Source: an uncultured Acidimicrobiales bacterium (GTDB lineage: Bacteria; Actinomycetota; Acidimicrobiia; Acidimicrobiales; CADCTF01). Taken from it: a DNA stretch of 42,952 bases. Below, one piece after another: positions 30,556-38,677 of this stretch; position 1 is the first letter of the stretch, and the number at the start of each line of letters is the position of its first letter. The stretch is taken from the NCBI GenBank assembly GCA_902805655.1, contig CADCTF010000001.1, positions 1 through 42,952 of the forward strand, in the 5' to 3' direction. A program made the position numbers and the translations under genes. The notes under the pieces are model-generated. The model worked only from the letters and a program-made list of their open reading frames with translations, did not search any database and was not told the origin of the DNA.

Positions 30556-31137
30556 GGGGTGAACCTCCGGGCTCGGGTCGGTGGCGAGGGGGGGCAGCGG
30601 GAAGGCCATCTCGACCAGCCGGTGGACCAGGCCCTCCAGCTCGCTGGCCGTCGCCTCGTAGCGCGAGCGCGAAGAGCCGATCGGGTCGAACACGTCGTCA
30701 TGCTCGTCGTCACCCAGCATCTCGGAGGCCCGGCGACCCGCGTGCACCCGGATCAACCAGTCGGCCAGGGCCTCGCCGGACCGGCGAGGGCCGACGGAGC
30801 TTCCCCGGCGTACGAGCTCCTTGAGCGTGAAGGACCGCGGCCATGCCGCGGGCACCTGTACGACCGCCTCCCGCACGTGCTGACGCGCCATGCCGATCAC
30901 CAGATCGGCCTCTCGCACCATCTCGACGGTGAAGCGGCGGCTGCGGTGCTTCCCGAGGTCGATGCCGTGGCTCCGGAGCACGTCGACGCCGTGCGTGCTG
31001 GCCGGGCGGCCGTCATCGAGCAGGCCCGCGGAGTGGACCCGCGCCTCGATGCCCCGGGCCGCCAACGCGTGCTTCAGCAGGCCCTCGGCCATGGGGGATC
31101 GGCAGATGTTGCCGGTGCAGAGGAGGAGGATGTCGAT
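29317..31137 (-). CDS. Continuous frame: low-molecular-weight protein tyrosine phosphatase joined to GlyA
   Basis: No stop codon separates a complete LMW phosphatase from glyA, so any translation of the phosphatase must continue into GlyA, giving 606 residues. Numbered from 31137, the P-loop CTGNICRS has C7 and R13, and DVFDPIG carries the general acid Asp at 151; a 25-residue Pro-rich linker ([16 protein letters not shown]) leads to the GlyA Met at 195. Ile in CTGNICRS is the tyrosine-phosphatase residue; arginine phosphatases such as YwlE have Thr there. The first normal start (ATG 31092) falls after the catalytic Cys and Arg, so it cannot give an active phosphatase. ATC at 31137 would give the family N-terminus. 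Separate GlyA is made from ATG 30555. Confidence 0.7.
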   Translation of the reverse strand: MDILLLCTGNICRSPMAEGLLKHALAARGIEARVHSAGLLDDGRPASTHGVDVLRSHGIDLGKHRSRRFTVEMVREADLVIGMARQHVREAVVQVPAAWPRSFTLKELVRRGSSVGPRRSGEALADWLIRVHAGRRASEMLGDDEHDDVFDPIGSSRSRYEATASELEGLVHRLVEMAFPLPPLATDPSPEVHPMTDRDEQLFAIVERELERQMTTLQLIASENFASPQVIEATGSVLTNKYSEGYPGKRYYGGNAVIDEVEELARDRVKSLFGAEHANVQPHSGANANTAVYLALLEPGDTVMGLRLDQGGHITHGLPVSLSGKFYNWIAYGLTESDERIDFDQVREQALAHRPKLIVAGATAYPRIIDPQPFREIADEVGALLMFDAAHIAGLIAGGVHPSPVELADVVTFTTHKTLRGPRGGCILSKAEHADAIDRAVFPGTQGGPLEHVIAAKAVAFWEAAQPSFRQYAEQILTNARALAAALAAEGVRLVSGGTDNHLMLADLRTFDADLSGKKARLALDRAGITLNENTVPNDPRPPFTTSGLRLGTAAVTTAGMGEAEMEQIAALIGRVLRTIGDKAEERAVREDVATLCSKFPPYPVG

Positions 31138-31144
31138 GCCGTCG

Positions 31145-31150
31145 ATACTA
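31145..31150 (-). promoter_or_regulatory. Leaderless-type -10 before the phosphatase
   Basis: TAGTAT on the minus strand, followed by seven bases and the codon ATC at 31137, exactly where the phosphatase family starts. The spacing equals that seen before ATG or GTG of prfA, echA and the receiver gene. Confidence 0.45.
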
Positions 31151-31188
31151 GGGGTCCGGCTTCTGGCCTCCGGGTGCGGCGTCGCAGC

Positions 31189-32424
31189 TCAGGCGAAGCG
31201 CACGGGAAGAGCCTCGAGGCCCCGCAGCACCAGGGAGCTCCGGTAGGCCGGGCGGTCGTCACCCCAAGCCGGCTCGATCACCGCGAATCGGTCGAGCAGG
31301 TGCTCGAACACCACTTGGCCCTCTGCTCGGGCGAGCGGCGCTCCCAGGCAGAAGTGGATGCCTGCCCCGAAGCTCATGGGCTGCTGGCCGGTGCGGGTGA
31401 TGTCGAAGCGATCGGGGTCGGAGAACTTCCGCGGATCGCGATTGGCAGAACCCAACATGGTGATGATCGGGTCGCCGGGCGCCAGCGCTAGGCCGTGGAC
31501 CTCCACCGCCTCCATGGCACTGCGGCCGTCGAGCTGCACGGGGCTGTCGTAGCGAAGCGCTTCCTCGACCGCACCCTTCACCAGCGATCGGTCGTTCCGC
31601 AGGAGCTGGAGCTGGTCGGGGTGGTCGAGCAGGGCCAGCAGCCCGTTGCCGATGAGGTTGGTGGTCGTCTCGAACCCGGCTGCGAACAGCAGGATGATGG
31701 TGGCGATCAGCTCGTCGTGGTTGAGCCGATCGCCTTGCTCCTCGACGTGCACGAGCTCGGAGAGGAGGTCGTCGGTTGGACGGGCGCGGCGCTCGGCGAT
31801 GAGACCCTCGAAGACGGCGGTGATGCCCTCTCCGGCTCGAGCGGCGGCATCGAGCTGCTCGAGGGAGAGGTTGAGCTCGAGCGTGGCGACGGTGTCGCGC
31901 ACGAGGGGCTGGAGCGCGGCTCGGTCGGCTTCCGGCACGCCGAGCATCTCGCCGATGACGGCGATGGGCAGCGTCAGGGCCAGCTCGGGGATGACGTCGA
32001 CGACGCCGTCGAAGCGGTCGATGATCTCCTCGGTCAGGCGCACGATGTCCGGGCGCAGCCGTTCGGCCGTCTTGGGCGTGAAGGCCTTGGCCACCAGGCC
32101 GCGCAACCGGGTGTGATCGGGCGGGTTGAGCCCGAGCATCGAGCGGCGGCGCCGGAAGAAGGCGTACCGGTCGTCCCACTCCTCCTCGGTGAGGCCGAAC
32201 TGCAGCCACGGCGCGGCGGGCTCGCCCTTGCCGAACCGACCGTCTCGCAGCACGCTCTGGCAGTCGTCGAAGCGTCCGACGACCACGAAGCCGAGGCCGC
32301 TGCGAAAAGCCGGAGCGTGCTCGCGGATGGCCTCGTAGCGGGGGTACGGGTCGGCCTTGCCCTCCTCGGTCAACAGCAGCTCGGCGAGCAGGGCGTCGGG
32401 GTCGACGGAGTGCGTGGTGGCCAT
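31189..32424 (-). CDS. Cytochrome P450
   Basis: Soluble bacterial P450 of 411 residues. Landmarks are the I-helix oxygen-binding AGFETTTNLIGNG (near 250), the K-helix ExxR in EEALRYDSPVQLDG, and the haem loop FGAGIHFCLG with C359 as the thiolate ligand. The length and FGAGIHFCLGAPLARAE form are typical of the CYP107-like bacterial class that needs a separate ferredoxin and reductase; neither is in this window. The ATG at 32424 is 28 bases after tsaC. A P450 within a translation and ATP-synthase gene cluster is unusual; substrate unknown. Confidence 0.94.
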   Translation of the reverse strand: MATTHSVDPDALLAELLLTEEGKADPYPRYEAIREHAPAFRSGLGFVVVGRFDDCQSVLRDGRFGKGEPAAPWLQFGLTEEEWDDRYAFFRRRRSMLGLNPPDHTRLRGLVAKAFTPKTAERLRPDIVRLTEEIIDRFDGVVDVIPELALTLPIAVIGEMLGVPEADRAALQPLVRDTVATLELNLSLEQLDAAARAGEGITAVFEGLIAERRARPTDDLLSELVHVEEQGDRLNHDELIATIILLFAAGFETTTNLIGNGLLALLDHPDQLQLLRNDRSLVKGAVEEALRYDSPVQLDGRSAMEAVEVHGLALAPGDPIITMLGSANRDPRKFSDPDRFDITRTGQQPMSFGAGIHFCLGAPLARAEGQVVFEHLLDRFAVIEPAWGDDRPAYRSSLVLRGLEALPVRFA

Positions 32425-32452
32425 CCTCGAGTGTTCCACGAAGCGGCTGGGA

Positions 32453-33097
32453 TCAGGCGGTGGCGGTGGCGATGGCCACGACGTCCGGCCACGGGATGCG
32501 CCCCTCGCGCAACAACGTGACGTCTCCGTCGGCCGAGCACCGCACGACCGTCGAGGGGGCGCCCACTGCAGGTCCACCGTCGAGCACCAGGGCCACGACG
32601 CCGTCGAACAGGGCGGCGAGCTCGGTGGCACTGGATGGCGTCGGCTCACCGTGCAGGTTGGCGGAGGAGGTAGCCAGCGGACCGACGGCCCGACACAAGG
32701 CGAGCGCGACCGGGTGGGCAGGAGAGCGCAGGCCGATGGTGGCGCCGTCGCCACCCAGGTCGAGCCCGGCGCTCGAGCCCGTTCCACGATCGACCACGAC
32801 CGTGAGCGCACCCGGCCAGTACGCGTCGACCAAGCGGTGCGCAGCGGGCGACATCGCCGACACCAGGTCGATCGCGGTGTCGAGGCCGTCGACCAGCACG
32901 GGGAGCTCGACGGACGTCGGGCGACGCTTCGCCGCGAACAGGCGGTCGGTGGCCCCCGCTCGGAACGGATCGACGGCCAACCCGTAGACGGTGTCGGTCG
33001 GCAGCGCGACGACCTCTCCGCCCGACAGCGCGCCGACCGCCGCCACGATCGCCTGCTGGGGCGGCGGGCTGCCCGAGGCGCCGACGACCCTCGTCAC
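32453..33097 (-). CDS. tsaC: L-threonylcarbamoyladenylate synthase (TsaC/YrdC type)
   Basis: Makes threonylcarbamoyl-AMP from threonine, bicarbonate and ATP for the t6A modification of tRNAs reading ANN codons. The 214-residue protein holds the YrdC fold: GEVVALPTDTVYGLAVDP, AAKRRPTSVELPVLV, WPGALTVVV, ATIGLRSPAHPVA and LATSSANLHGEPTPS. It lacks the extra Sua5 C-terminal domain. GTG 33097 overlaps the prmC stop as GTGA. The frame continues upstream within prmC, but homology starts at this codon. Confidence 0.94.
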   Translation of the reverse strand: MTRVVGASGSPPPQQAIVAAVGALSGGEVVALPTDTVYGLAVDPFRAGATDRLFAAKRRPTSVELPVLVDGLDTAIDLVSAMSPAAHRLVDAYWPGALTVVVDRGTGSSAGLDLGGDGATIGLRSPAHPVALALCRAVGPLATSSANLHGEPTPSSATELAALFDGVVALVLDGGPAVGAPSTVVRCSADGDVTLLREGRIPWPDVVAIATATA

Positions 33098-33945
33098 AGG
33101 CGGGCCACGAGGATGCGCTGGCGGCCGGCCAGGTCGAGCCGCACCTCCACGTCGGCCAGCCCGGCCCGGCGGGCCATGGCCATGGCTGCGTCGGCCTGGT
33201 GCGGTGCGATCTCCATCACCAGGGCACCGGGCCTCGCCAACCAGGCCGGAGCCTCGCCGATGAGCGTGGCGATGTCCTCCAGGCCGGTGGGACCGGCCCG
33301 CAGCGCGCCGGCCGGTTCCCAGTCCTCCACCACCGGAGGCAGCTCCTCGGCATCGGCGATGTACGGCGGGTTGGAGATGACGAGCTGCACGCCGTGCTCC
33401 AGGTCGGCCGGCAGGGCCCGGTACCACGAGCCCTCCTGCAGGCGCACCCGGGCCGCATCGCGCCCGATGCCCGTCAGGTTGGCTCGAGCCACCACGAGCG
33501 CGTCGGCGGACCGGTCGGTGGCCCACACCGTCGCCGACGGCACCTCCACCGCCAGCGAGAGGGCGATGGCGCCCGAACCCGTACCGAGGTCGACGATCAC
33601 CGGTGAGCGCCCGAGCCGGGGCAGCTCGCCGAGAGCCACCTGCACCACCATCTCGGTCTCGGGCCGAGGGATGAGCACGCGGTGGTCGACGTAGAGGTCG
33701 AGCCGCCGGAAGCCCCACCTCCCGACCACGTACTGCAGCGGCTCGCCGGCCGCCCGACGCTCGAGCATCGCCCGGAAGAACGGCTCGGCGCGCGCCGACA
33801 CCCGCTGGTCGAGCCCGAGCACGTAGTCGCTGCCCTCGAGTCCGGAAGCCCGCTCCACCAGGCGGCGCGCCTCCTCCTTCGACCCGAGTCGCTCCGCCGC
33901 CTCGGCGTGGAGAGCCCGCCAGGTCAGCGGGGCCGACGTGGTCAC
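33094..33945 (-). CDS. prmC: Release factor glutamine methyltransferase PrmC
   Basis: PrmC methylates the Gln of the GGQ motif of release factors with S-adenosylmethionine. It has 283 residues: an N-terminal helical release-factor-binding domain (TWRALHAEAAERLG), then a Rossmann-type methyltransferase domain with VIVDLGTGSGAIALSLA and the NPPY catalytic motif in VISNPPYIADAEELP (near residue 190). It directly follows its target prfA, whose stop overlaps the prmC start by four bases. Confidence 0.96.
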   Translation of the reverse strand: MTTSAPLTWRALHAEAAERLGSKEEARRLVERASGLEGSDYVLGLDQRVSARAEPFFRAMLERRAAGEPLQYVVGRWGFRRLDLYVDHRVLIPRPETEMVVQVALGELPRLGRSPVIVDLGTGSGAIALSLAVEVPSATVWATDRSADALVVARANLTGIGRDAARVRLQEGSWYRALPADLEHGVQLVISNPPYIADAEELPPVVEDWEPAGALRAGPTGLEDIATLIGEAPAWLARPGALVMEIAPHQADAAMAMARRAGLADVEVRLDLAGRQRILVARL

Positions 33946-35006
33946 TCCTGGCTGAGCTGGCGGCTGCGCTCGTCGGCGATCAGCGCGTCGGTGATCTCGT
34001 CGAGCGCACCCTCGCCGAGCACCTTGTCGAGTGAGTACAAGGTCACCCGGACGCGATGGTCGGTGACCCGGTTCTCCTTGAAGTTGTAGGTGCGCATCTT
34101 GTCGCTCCGGCCTCCGGAGCCCGTCTGGTCCTTGCGCTGGCCGGAGAGCTCCGCCGCCTGGCGATCCTGCTCGAGCTTCAGCAGCCGGGAGCGCAGCACC
34201 ACCAGGGCACGGGCCCGGTTCTGGATCTGGCTCTTCTCGTCCTGCATGGAGACCACCACGCCTGTCGGCTTGTGGGTGATGCGGACGGCCGAGTCGGTGG
34301 TGTTGACGCTCTGGCCGCCCGGGCCGGACGAGCGGTAGACGTCGATCTGCAGGTCGTTGGGGTCGATGTGCACGTCGACCTCCTCGGCCTCCGGCAGGAC
34401 CGTCACGGTGGCCGAGGAGGTGTGGATGCGGCCCTGGCTCTCGGTCACCGGCACCCTCTGCACCCGGTGCACGCCGCCCTCGAACTTCATCCGCGTCCAG
34501 ACGCCCTCACCCTTCGCCAGGAAGGTGACGTCGCGAAAGCCGCCCATGTCCGACGGATCGCTCGACAGCAGCTCGAGCTTCCAGCCGTGGCGCTCGGCGT
34601 AGCGGACGTACATCTCGTAGAGGTCCTTCGCGAAGAGGTTCGCCTCCTCGCCACCTTCTGCACCACGGACCTCGACGATCACGTTCTTGTCGTCGTTGGG
34701 GTCCTTGGGCAGGAGCAGGACCTTCAGCTCCTCCTCCAGTCGCTCGATCGAGCTCTCGGCCTGGGTCATCTCGGCCCGGAGCATCTCGCGGTCGGCTCCG
34801 GTGGTGTCCCCCAGCATCTCCTTGGCCGTGGCCAGGTCCTCGAGGGACTGCCGATACTCCCGATAGGCGGCGACGATGGGCTCGAGCCGCTTGTGCCGGC
34901 GTGACTCCTCACGCAGGAGGCGCTGGTCGCTCAGGACGACAGGGTCGCCCAGCCGGCCGACGACCTCCTCGTACTCTGCCTCCAGATGCGCCAGACGGTC
35001 GAGCAC
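33942..35006 (-). CDS. prfA: Peptide chain release factor 1
   Basis: RF1 recognises UAA and UAG and triggers peptide release. The 354-residue protein has YRSSGPGGQSVNTTDSAVRI with GGQ near residue 229, and the family ending region RVTLYSLDKVLGEGALDEI. The start is GTG 35006. TAACCT (35019-35014) lies seven bases before it and begins on the stop codon of the preceding gene, and no Shine-Dalgarno sequence is present, so a leaderless transcript is likely. Confidence 0.96.
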   Translation of the reverse strand: MLDRLAHLEAEYEEVVGRLGDPVVLSDQRLLREESRRHKRLEPIVAAYREYRQSLEDLATAKEMLGDTTGADREMLRAEMTQAESSIERLEEELKVLLLPKDPNDDKNVIVEVRGAEGGEEANLFAKDLYEMYVRYAERHGWKLELLSSDPSDMGGFRDVTFLAKGEGVWTRMKFEGGVHRVQRVPVTESQGRIHTSSATVTVLPEAEEVDVHIDPNDLQIDVYRSSGPGGQSVNTTDSAVRITHKPTGVVVSMQDEKSQIQNRARALVVLRSRLLKLEQDRQAAELSGQRKDQTGSGGRSDKMRTYNFKENRVTDHRVRVTLYSLDKVLGEGALDEITDALIADERSRQLSQE

Positions 35007-35013
35007 GCCGTCC

Positions 35014-35019
35014 AGGTTA
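35014..35019 (-). promoter_or_regulatory. Leaderless -10 of prfA, overlapping a stop codon
   Basis: TAACCT with seven bases to GTG 35006. Its first three bases are the TAA stop of the upstream gene, so the promoter sits inside an otherwise continuous gene run. Confidence 0.5.
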
Positions 35020-36024
35020 GAGCGACCGCCAGTCCTTCCCGACGGTGACGATCTCGGCCGGCTCCACGAGGGCTGCGGCCACGTCCCGGGTGATGCGTTG
35101 GTCGTCACCCTCCGGAAGGCACACCACCAGCCGCGCGCCGCGGCCGTCGGCAGCACGCGAGTCGGCGGCGGCGGGCACCAGGTCGACATCGACGCCCACC
35201 GAGCACACCACCACGAGCGGGTCGCCGGCAAGGTCCTCTCCAGCCGCTGGAGCGGGCGACGGCTGGCGCAGGTCGTCCCGCTCCACCGCGGCCGCCATGG
35301 GGCGCAGCGTCAGCGCGCCGACCAGCTCAGGGCGGCGAAGGACGACGGAGCGGAGCCACCGCTCCCCTGCCAGGTGGTAGGCCGCGTGGCCTTCGCCTCC
35401 CGGCACGCGGTGCTCGAGCACCGAGCGCACGATGGCGAACAGGTCCTCCACCGTCGGCCGGCGATCGCCGCGGGTGAGCAGATGGGCCTCACGATCGTGC
35501 TTGCCCACGCCGAGCTGCAGCTCGGGTCGCCCGTCCGCGTCGAGCGCCACCCGGCACACCTCGAGGCCGCGCACCTCGCCGCGCACGACTCCGTGCTCAG
35601 TCACCACGTCGGCACCCGCCTGCTCGATCGTCGAGATCACCTCGGCGGCCCGGGGATCGGTGTCAGGCGCAACCTCGAGCGGTGACGGCTCGGCCGGGTG
35701 CAGCTCGGTGCCGTCGATGCGCCAGACGTGCATGGGAAGGGTGAAGTACGTCGCCCGCCGAGCGAGCGTCGACGCGTGGCCGGCGGCCAGCAGGTGAAGC
35801 TCTCCGCACCCCCGCCGCAACGCCCACGCGAGCGCAGGCCCGAGCGAGCGGGCGGGGTCGTCCTCCGCCAGCACCCACGCCGTCGCGTCGGTGCTGCGGG
35901 CCGCACCCGAGGGGAAGTGGCCGGGAGCGGCGGCATCCACCACGTCGCCCCAGCGGCCACGCACCAGGCCCTTGAGCTTGGCTTCCAGCAACATCTGCCG
36001 GCGAGCCGGATCCGAACCGAGCAT
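35017..36024 (-). CDS. Conserved-looking hypothetical protein between rpmE and prfA
   Basis: A 335-residue soluble protein that I do not recognise. It opens [20 protein letters not shown], has a TATA-less alpha/beta pattern such as [18 protein letters not shown]-type aromatic stretch [15 protein letters not shown], and [20 protein letters not shown], and ends [11 protein letters not shown]. There is no signal peptide or membrane helix. ATG 36024 has TACCGT seven bases before it, giving its own leaderless promoter after the rpmE terminator. Its constant neighbourhood of translation genes suggests a link to translation, but no motif proves it. Confidence 0.75.
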   Translation of the reverse strand: MLGSDPARRQMLLEAKLKGLVRGRWGDVVDAAAPGHFPSGAARSTDATAWVLAEDDPARSLGPALAWALRRGCGELHLLAAGHASTLARRATYFTLPMHVWRIDGTELHPAEPSPLEVAPDTDPRAAEVISTIEQAGADVVTEHGVVRGEVRGLEVCRVALDADGRPELQLGVGKHDREAHLLTRGDRRPTVEDLFAIVRSVLEHRVPGGEGHAAYHLAGERWLRSVVLRRPELVGALTLRPMAAAVERDDLRQPSPAPAAGEDLAGDPLVVVCSVGVDVDLVPAAADSRAADGRGARLVVCLPEGDDQRITRDVAAALVEPAEIVTVGKDWRSL

Positions 36025-36031
36025 CGACGGG

Positions 36032-36037
36032 ACGGTA
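36032..36037 (-). promoter_or_regulatory. Leaderless -10 of the 335-residue hypothetical gene
   Basis: TACCGT, seven bases, then ATG 36024; it lies directly after the rpmE hairpin terminator. Confidence 0.5.
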
Positions 36038-36045
36038 GACGCGAA

Positions 36046-36073
36046 GCGACCGGGCCACGAAAGGCCCGGTCGC
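36046..36073 (-). terminator. Perfect 11-bp hairpin after rpmE
   Basis: GCGACCGGGCC (36046-36056), loop of six bases, then GGCCCGGTCGC (36063-36073). It lies 26 bases after the rpmE stop and ahead of the next promoter, so it probably ends the rho-rpmE transcript. Confidence 0.7.
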
Positions 36074-36099
36074 CAGATCGCCTCGGGGAGAGCGGCTCG

Positions 36100-36312
36100 C
36101 TACTTCTTGCCGCTCCGCTGGCCGTAGCGGCGCTCGAACCGCTCGACCCGTCCACCCGTGTCCACCAGCTTCTGCTTGCCGGTGTAGAAGGGATGGCAGT
36201 CGTTGCAGAGCTCGACCGACAGGGCCGGCTTGGTCGACTTCGTGGTGAACGTGTTCCCGCAGGAGCACTTCACGGCGGAGTCTTGATACGTGGGGTGGAT
36301 GTCGGCCTTCAT
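36100..36312 (-). CDS. rpmE: 50S ribosomal protein L31, zinc-binding form
   Basis: L31 of 70 residues at the subunit interface. It has KCSCGNTF and [20 protein letters not shown], so the zinc-binding cysteines are retained (the C+ form), which suggests it is the zinc-replete paralogue. The start is ATG 36312 with GGAGG at a normal distance. It lies 26 bases after rho, and a strong hairpin follows. Confidence 0.97.
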   Translation of the reverse strand: MKADIHPTYQDSAVKCSCGNTFTTKSTKPALSVELCNDCHPFYTGKQKLVDTGGRVERFERRYGQRSGKK

Positions 36313-36338
36313 GGTTCCTCCAGGATACTCGTGCGGAC

Positions 36339-38408
36339 TCAGATACCGGTCTGCGCCTTGGCCACCTCGGCCAGGAACTCGTCGTTGCTGCGGGTGGTCT
36401 TCAGCTTCTCGATGAGCAGCTCGAGGCTGCGCACCGACGAGCCGTCGTCGGCCAGCCCGTTGAGCACCCGCCGCAGACGCCAGATCAGCTCGAGCGTCTT
36501 GCGGTCGAACAGGAGCTCCTCGTGCCGGGTGGACGATGCGTTGACGTCGATCGCCGGGTACACCCGGCGCTCGGCCAGCCGACGATCGAGGCGGAGCTCC
36601 ATGTTGCCGGTGCCCTTGAACTCCTCGAAGATCACGTCGTCGGCCTTCGACCCCGTCTCGACGAGGGCGGTGGCGAGGATGGTCAACGATCCACCCTCCT
36701 CGATGTTCCGCGCCGCTCCGAAGAACTTCTTGGGCGGGTAGATGGCGGCCTGGTCGATGCCGCCCGAGGTCAACCGCCCGGAGGCCGGCGCCGACAGGTT
36801 GTAGGCACGCGCCAGGCGCGTGATGCCGTCGAGGATGATCACGACGTCCTGACCCACCTCGACCAGGCGCTTGGCCCGCTCGATGGCCAGCTCGGCGACG
36901 AGGGTGTGCTCGTCGGAGGGGCGGTCGAAGGTGGAGGCGATGACCTCGCCCTTCACCGTCCGGCGCATGTCGGTGACCTCTTCGGGCCGCTCGTCCACGA
37001 GCAGCACCATGAGGTGGACCTCGGGGTTGTTCTGCTCGATCGACGTGGCGATCTGCTTGATCACCGTGGTCTTGCCGGCCTTGGGCGGGGAGACGATCAT
37101 CCCGCGCTGACCCTTGCCGATCGGGCTGATGAGATCGATGATCCGAGCGGTGATGTCCGCCGGTCGACCCGGCATCTCCATGCGCAGCTTGGAGTCGGGG
37201 AACAGGGGCGTCAGGTCTTCGAAGTGCGGCCGCTGCCGCGCTTCTTCCACCGAGAGGCCGCTGACCGTCTCGATGCGCAGCAGGGCACCGTACTTCTCGT
37301 TGCCCATGGCGGGACGGGCCTCACCCACGAGCCGATCGCCCTTGCGCAGCGCGAACCGTCGCACCTGGGACACCGAGAGGTAGGCGTCGTCCTGGTGAGG
37401 CAGGTACCCGTGGGTGCGCAGGAAGCCGTAGCCCTGGTCGCTGAGGTCGAGATAGCCGTCGATGGGCATCAGGTCGCCCTGGTACTGCTGGTCCGCCGTC
37501 TTCTCCTGAGCCTGGACGTCGCGCTCGTTGCGGTCGCGACCCCGTCGACGACGGCTGCGCCGCGCCGAGCTCTCGGCGTCGAACGGCTGGTTGCCCGGGC
37601 CGCGACTGGGGTCGGGGCCCTGCCGGTTGGCCGGGTCGCCGCCCTGACGGTTGCCCGGCTCTGCACCCTGGCGGTTGCCGGGCTCCGTGGCCTGGCGGTT
37701 GCCCGGCTCGGCCAGCTCCCTCGTCTGATCGCGAGGCTCGCGAGCACCACGACCCTGGTCGCCACCCTGGCGATCGCCACGTGGGCGGTCGAGGCCATCG
37801 GCCTCGGCGGAGCTGGAACGGTCGTTCCCGGAGCGGGAGCGATCGACGTCGGATCGCTCGTTGCGGCGGAACCCGTCGGCCGCCTGGGACGGCTGTGCCG
37901 CTGCTTCGGACGCGCCGGGCGACGGCTCGTCGACTTCGGTCGCCGGGTCCGCCGGGCGAGCCTGCTCCGGCGATTCGTCGCCCTCGGCGGCGCCTCCGTC
38001 GCTATCGACGGGATCGGTGAGGTCCTCGGCCGACGGCTCACCAGGAACCACCAGGCCGGCCTCGACGCCGGAGGGAGCCTCCTCGCTGAAGAGCGACGGC
38101 GGAGCGGGTTCCGGGGTCGACTCGTCGGCCGGGCGCGCCGGCGTGGCTCGGCGGGTGGTGCGCCGGCGTGGCTTCGGCTCATCGGCGGGTGTCACCAGCT
38201 CGGCGGTGCCGTCGGTCGCCGCGGCCGCCGGTGCTGGCGTGGGCGCCGTCGACGTCTCCACACCCGCCGCCCGGAGGATGTGGTCGATCAGGTCGGCCTT
38301 CTTGGTCCGGGACGGTGGCTTGACGCCGAGCGCTTCCGCGATCGTGTGGAGCTCGTCGCGCTCCTTGCGCTCAAGGACCGAGCGTTCGAGCATCTGCTCT
38401 CCGCTCAT
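36339..38408 (-). CDS. rho: Transcription termination factor Rho with long disordered insertion
   Basis: Hexameric RNA-dependent ATPase that ends transcription. The 689-residue protein, far longer than the 419 of E. coli Rho, has an N-terminal SAP-like helical domain ([20 protein letters not shown]), then about 230 residues of disordered sequence, acidic first and Arg/Asn/Gly-rich later, with four tandem 8-residue repeats (EPGNRQGA type). The RNA-binding cold-shock fold follows ([20 protein letters not shown], about 315-375), then the ATPase with P-loop [14 protein letters not shown] (near 443) and [13 protein letters not shown]. Such insertions are known in actinobacterial Rho. ATG 38408 follows GAGG; a GTG two codons earlier is possible. 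Confidence 0.96.
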   Translation of the reverse strand: MSGEQMLERSVLERKERDELHTIAEALGVKPPSRTKKADLIDHILRAAGVETSTAPTPAPAAAATDGTAELVTPADEPKPRRRTTRRATPARPADESTPEPAPPSLFSEEAPSGVEAGLVVPGEPSAEDLTDPVDSDGGAAEGDESPEQARPADPATEVDEPSPGASEAAAQPSQAADGFRRNERSDVDRSRSGNDRSSSAEADGLDRPRGDRQGGDQGRGAREPRDQTRELAEPGNRQATEPGNRQGAEPGNRQGGDPANRQGPDPSRGPGNQPFDAESSARRSRRRRGRDRNERDVQAQEKTADQQYQGDLMPIDGYLDLSDQGYGFLRTHGYLPHQDDAYLSVSQVRRFALRKGDRLVGEARPAMGNEKYGALLRIETVSGLSVEEARQRPHFEDLTPLFPDSKLRMEMPGRPADITARIIDLISPIGKGQRGMIVSPPKAGKTTVIKQIATSIEQNNPEVHLMVLLVDERPEEVTDMRRTVKGEVIASTFDRPSDEHTLVAELAIERAKRLVEVGQDVVIILDGITRLARAYNLSAPASGRLTSGGIDQAAIYPPKKFFGAARNIEEGGSLTILATALVETGSKADDVIFEEFKGTGNMELRLDRRLAERRVYPAIDVNASSTRHEELLFDRKTLELIWRLRRVLNGLADDGSSVRSLELLIEKLKTTRSNDEFLAEVAKAQTGI
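37619..37709. repeat. Four tandem 24-bp repeats inside rho
   Basis: Units begin at 37619, 37643, 37667 and 37691; on the plus strand the core is CCTGGCGGTTGCCCGGCTC with few changes (the copy at 37619 is the most divergent). They encode EPGNRQ-type octapeptides of the Rho linker. A 24-bp in-frame unit can change copy number without shifting the frame. Confidence 0.8.
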
Positions 38409-38536
38409 GTGCACCTCGCTTGCTTCCGCTGCCGGAATGTGAAGGGGTCGTGGAGTCGTGATGTGACGCGCTCGCGAACGCAGGAGCGAAGCTGGAGGCG
38501 CCAGAACGGAGGGTCATCGTGGAGCGGGACCCACAT
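38405..38536 (-). other. Possible leader ORF whose stop overlaps the rho start
   Basis: From ATG 38536 a 43-codon frame (MWVPLHDDPPFWRLQLRSC and on) ends in TGA that overlaps the rho ATG as ATGA. Arg-rich composition and about three-quarters GC at third positions, lower than real genes here, argue that it is not an ordinary protein gene. It could still act as a translated leader coupled to rho. There is no good ribosome binding site. Confidence 0.3.
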
Positions 38537-38605
38537 CCTTGCTGCCTGGCTTCCGGAGACTCGACTCGAGGAGCGAGCCCGGGATCGGCGAGCGATTCGC
38601 CCCGG

Positions 38606-38635
38606 ATGGTAGCGGTTGGGCGCAAGGTACGACAA
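38606..38635 (-). promoter_or_regulatory. Putative rho promoter
   Basis: TTGTCG and, 18 bases on, TACCAT (38611-38606), on the minus strand. Transcription would start near 38599, leaving a leader of about 190 bases before rho. Confidence 0.4.
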
Positions 38636-38637
38636 CC

Positions 38638-38662
38638 GCCCCTCGTCGGGCGATGGAGGGGC
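38638..38662 (-). terminator. Hairpin after thrC
   Basis: GCCCCTC (38638-38644) pairs with GAGGGGC (38656-38662) around an 11-base loop, 15 bases after the thrC stop. It is short and lacks a T run, so is a modest candidate. Confidence 0.4.
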
Positions 38663-38677
38663 AAGAAGGCGACAGGC

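Noticed and set aside
30556-31137. Protein arginine phosphatase (YwlE-like)
   Set aside because: The loop is CTGNICRS; arginine phosphatases carry Thr at the position of this Ile, so tyrosine phosphatase is the better call.
37619-37709. Short regular repeats that could suggest a CRISPR-like array
   Set aside because: The units are contiguous 24-bp repeats in the rho coding frame with no unique spacers.
36522-38612. Long open frame of 696 codons on the plus strand
   Set aside because: Antisense to rho, with no known domain; its Arg/Gly/Ala-rich part only mirrors the Rho linker repeats.
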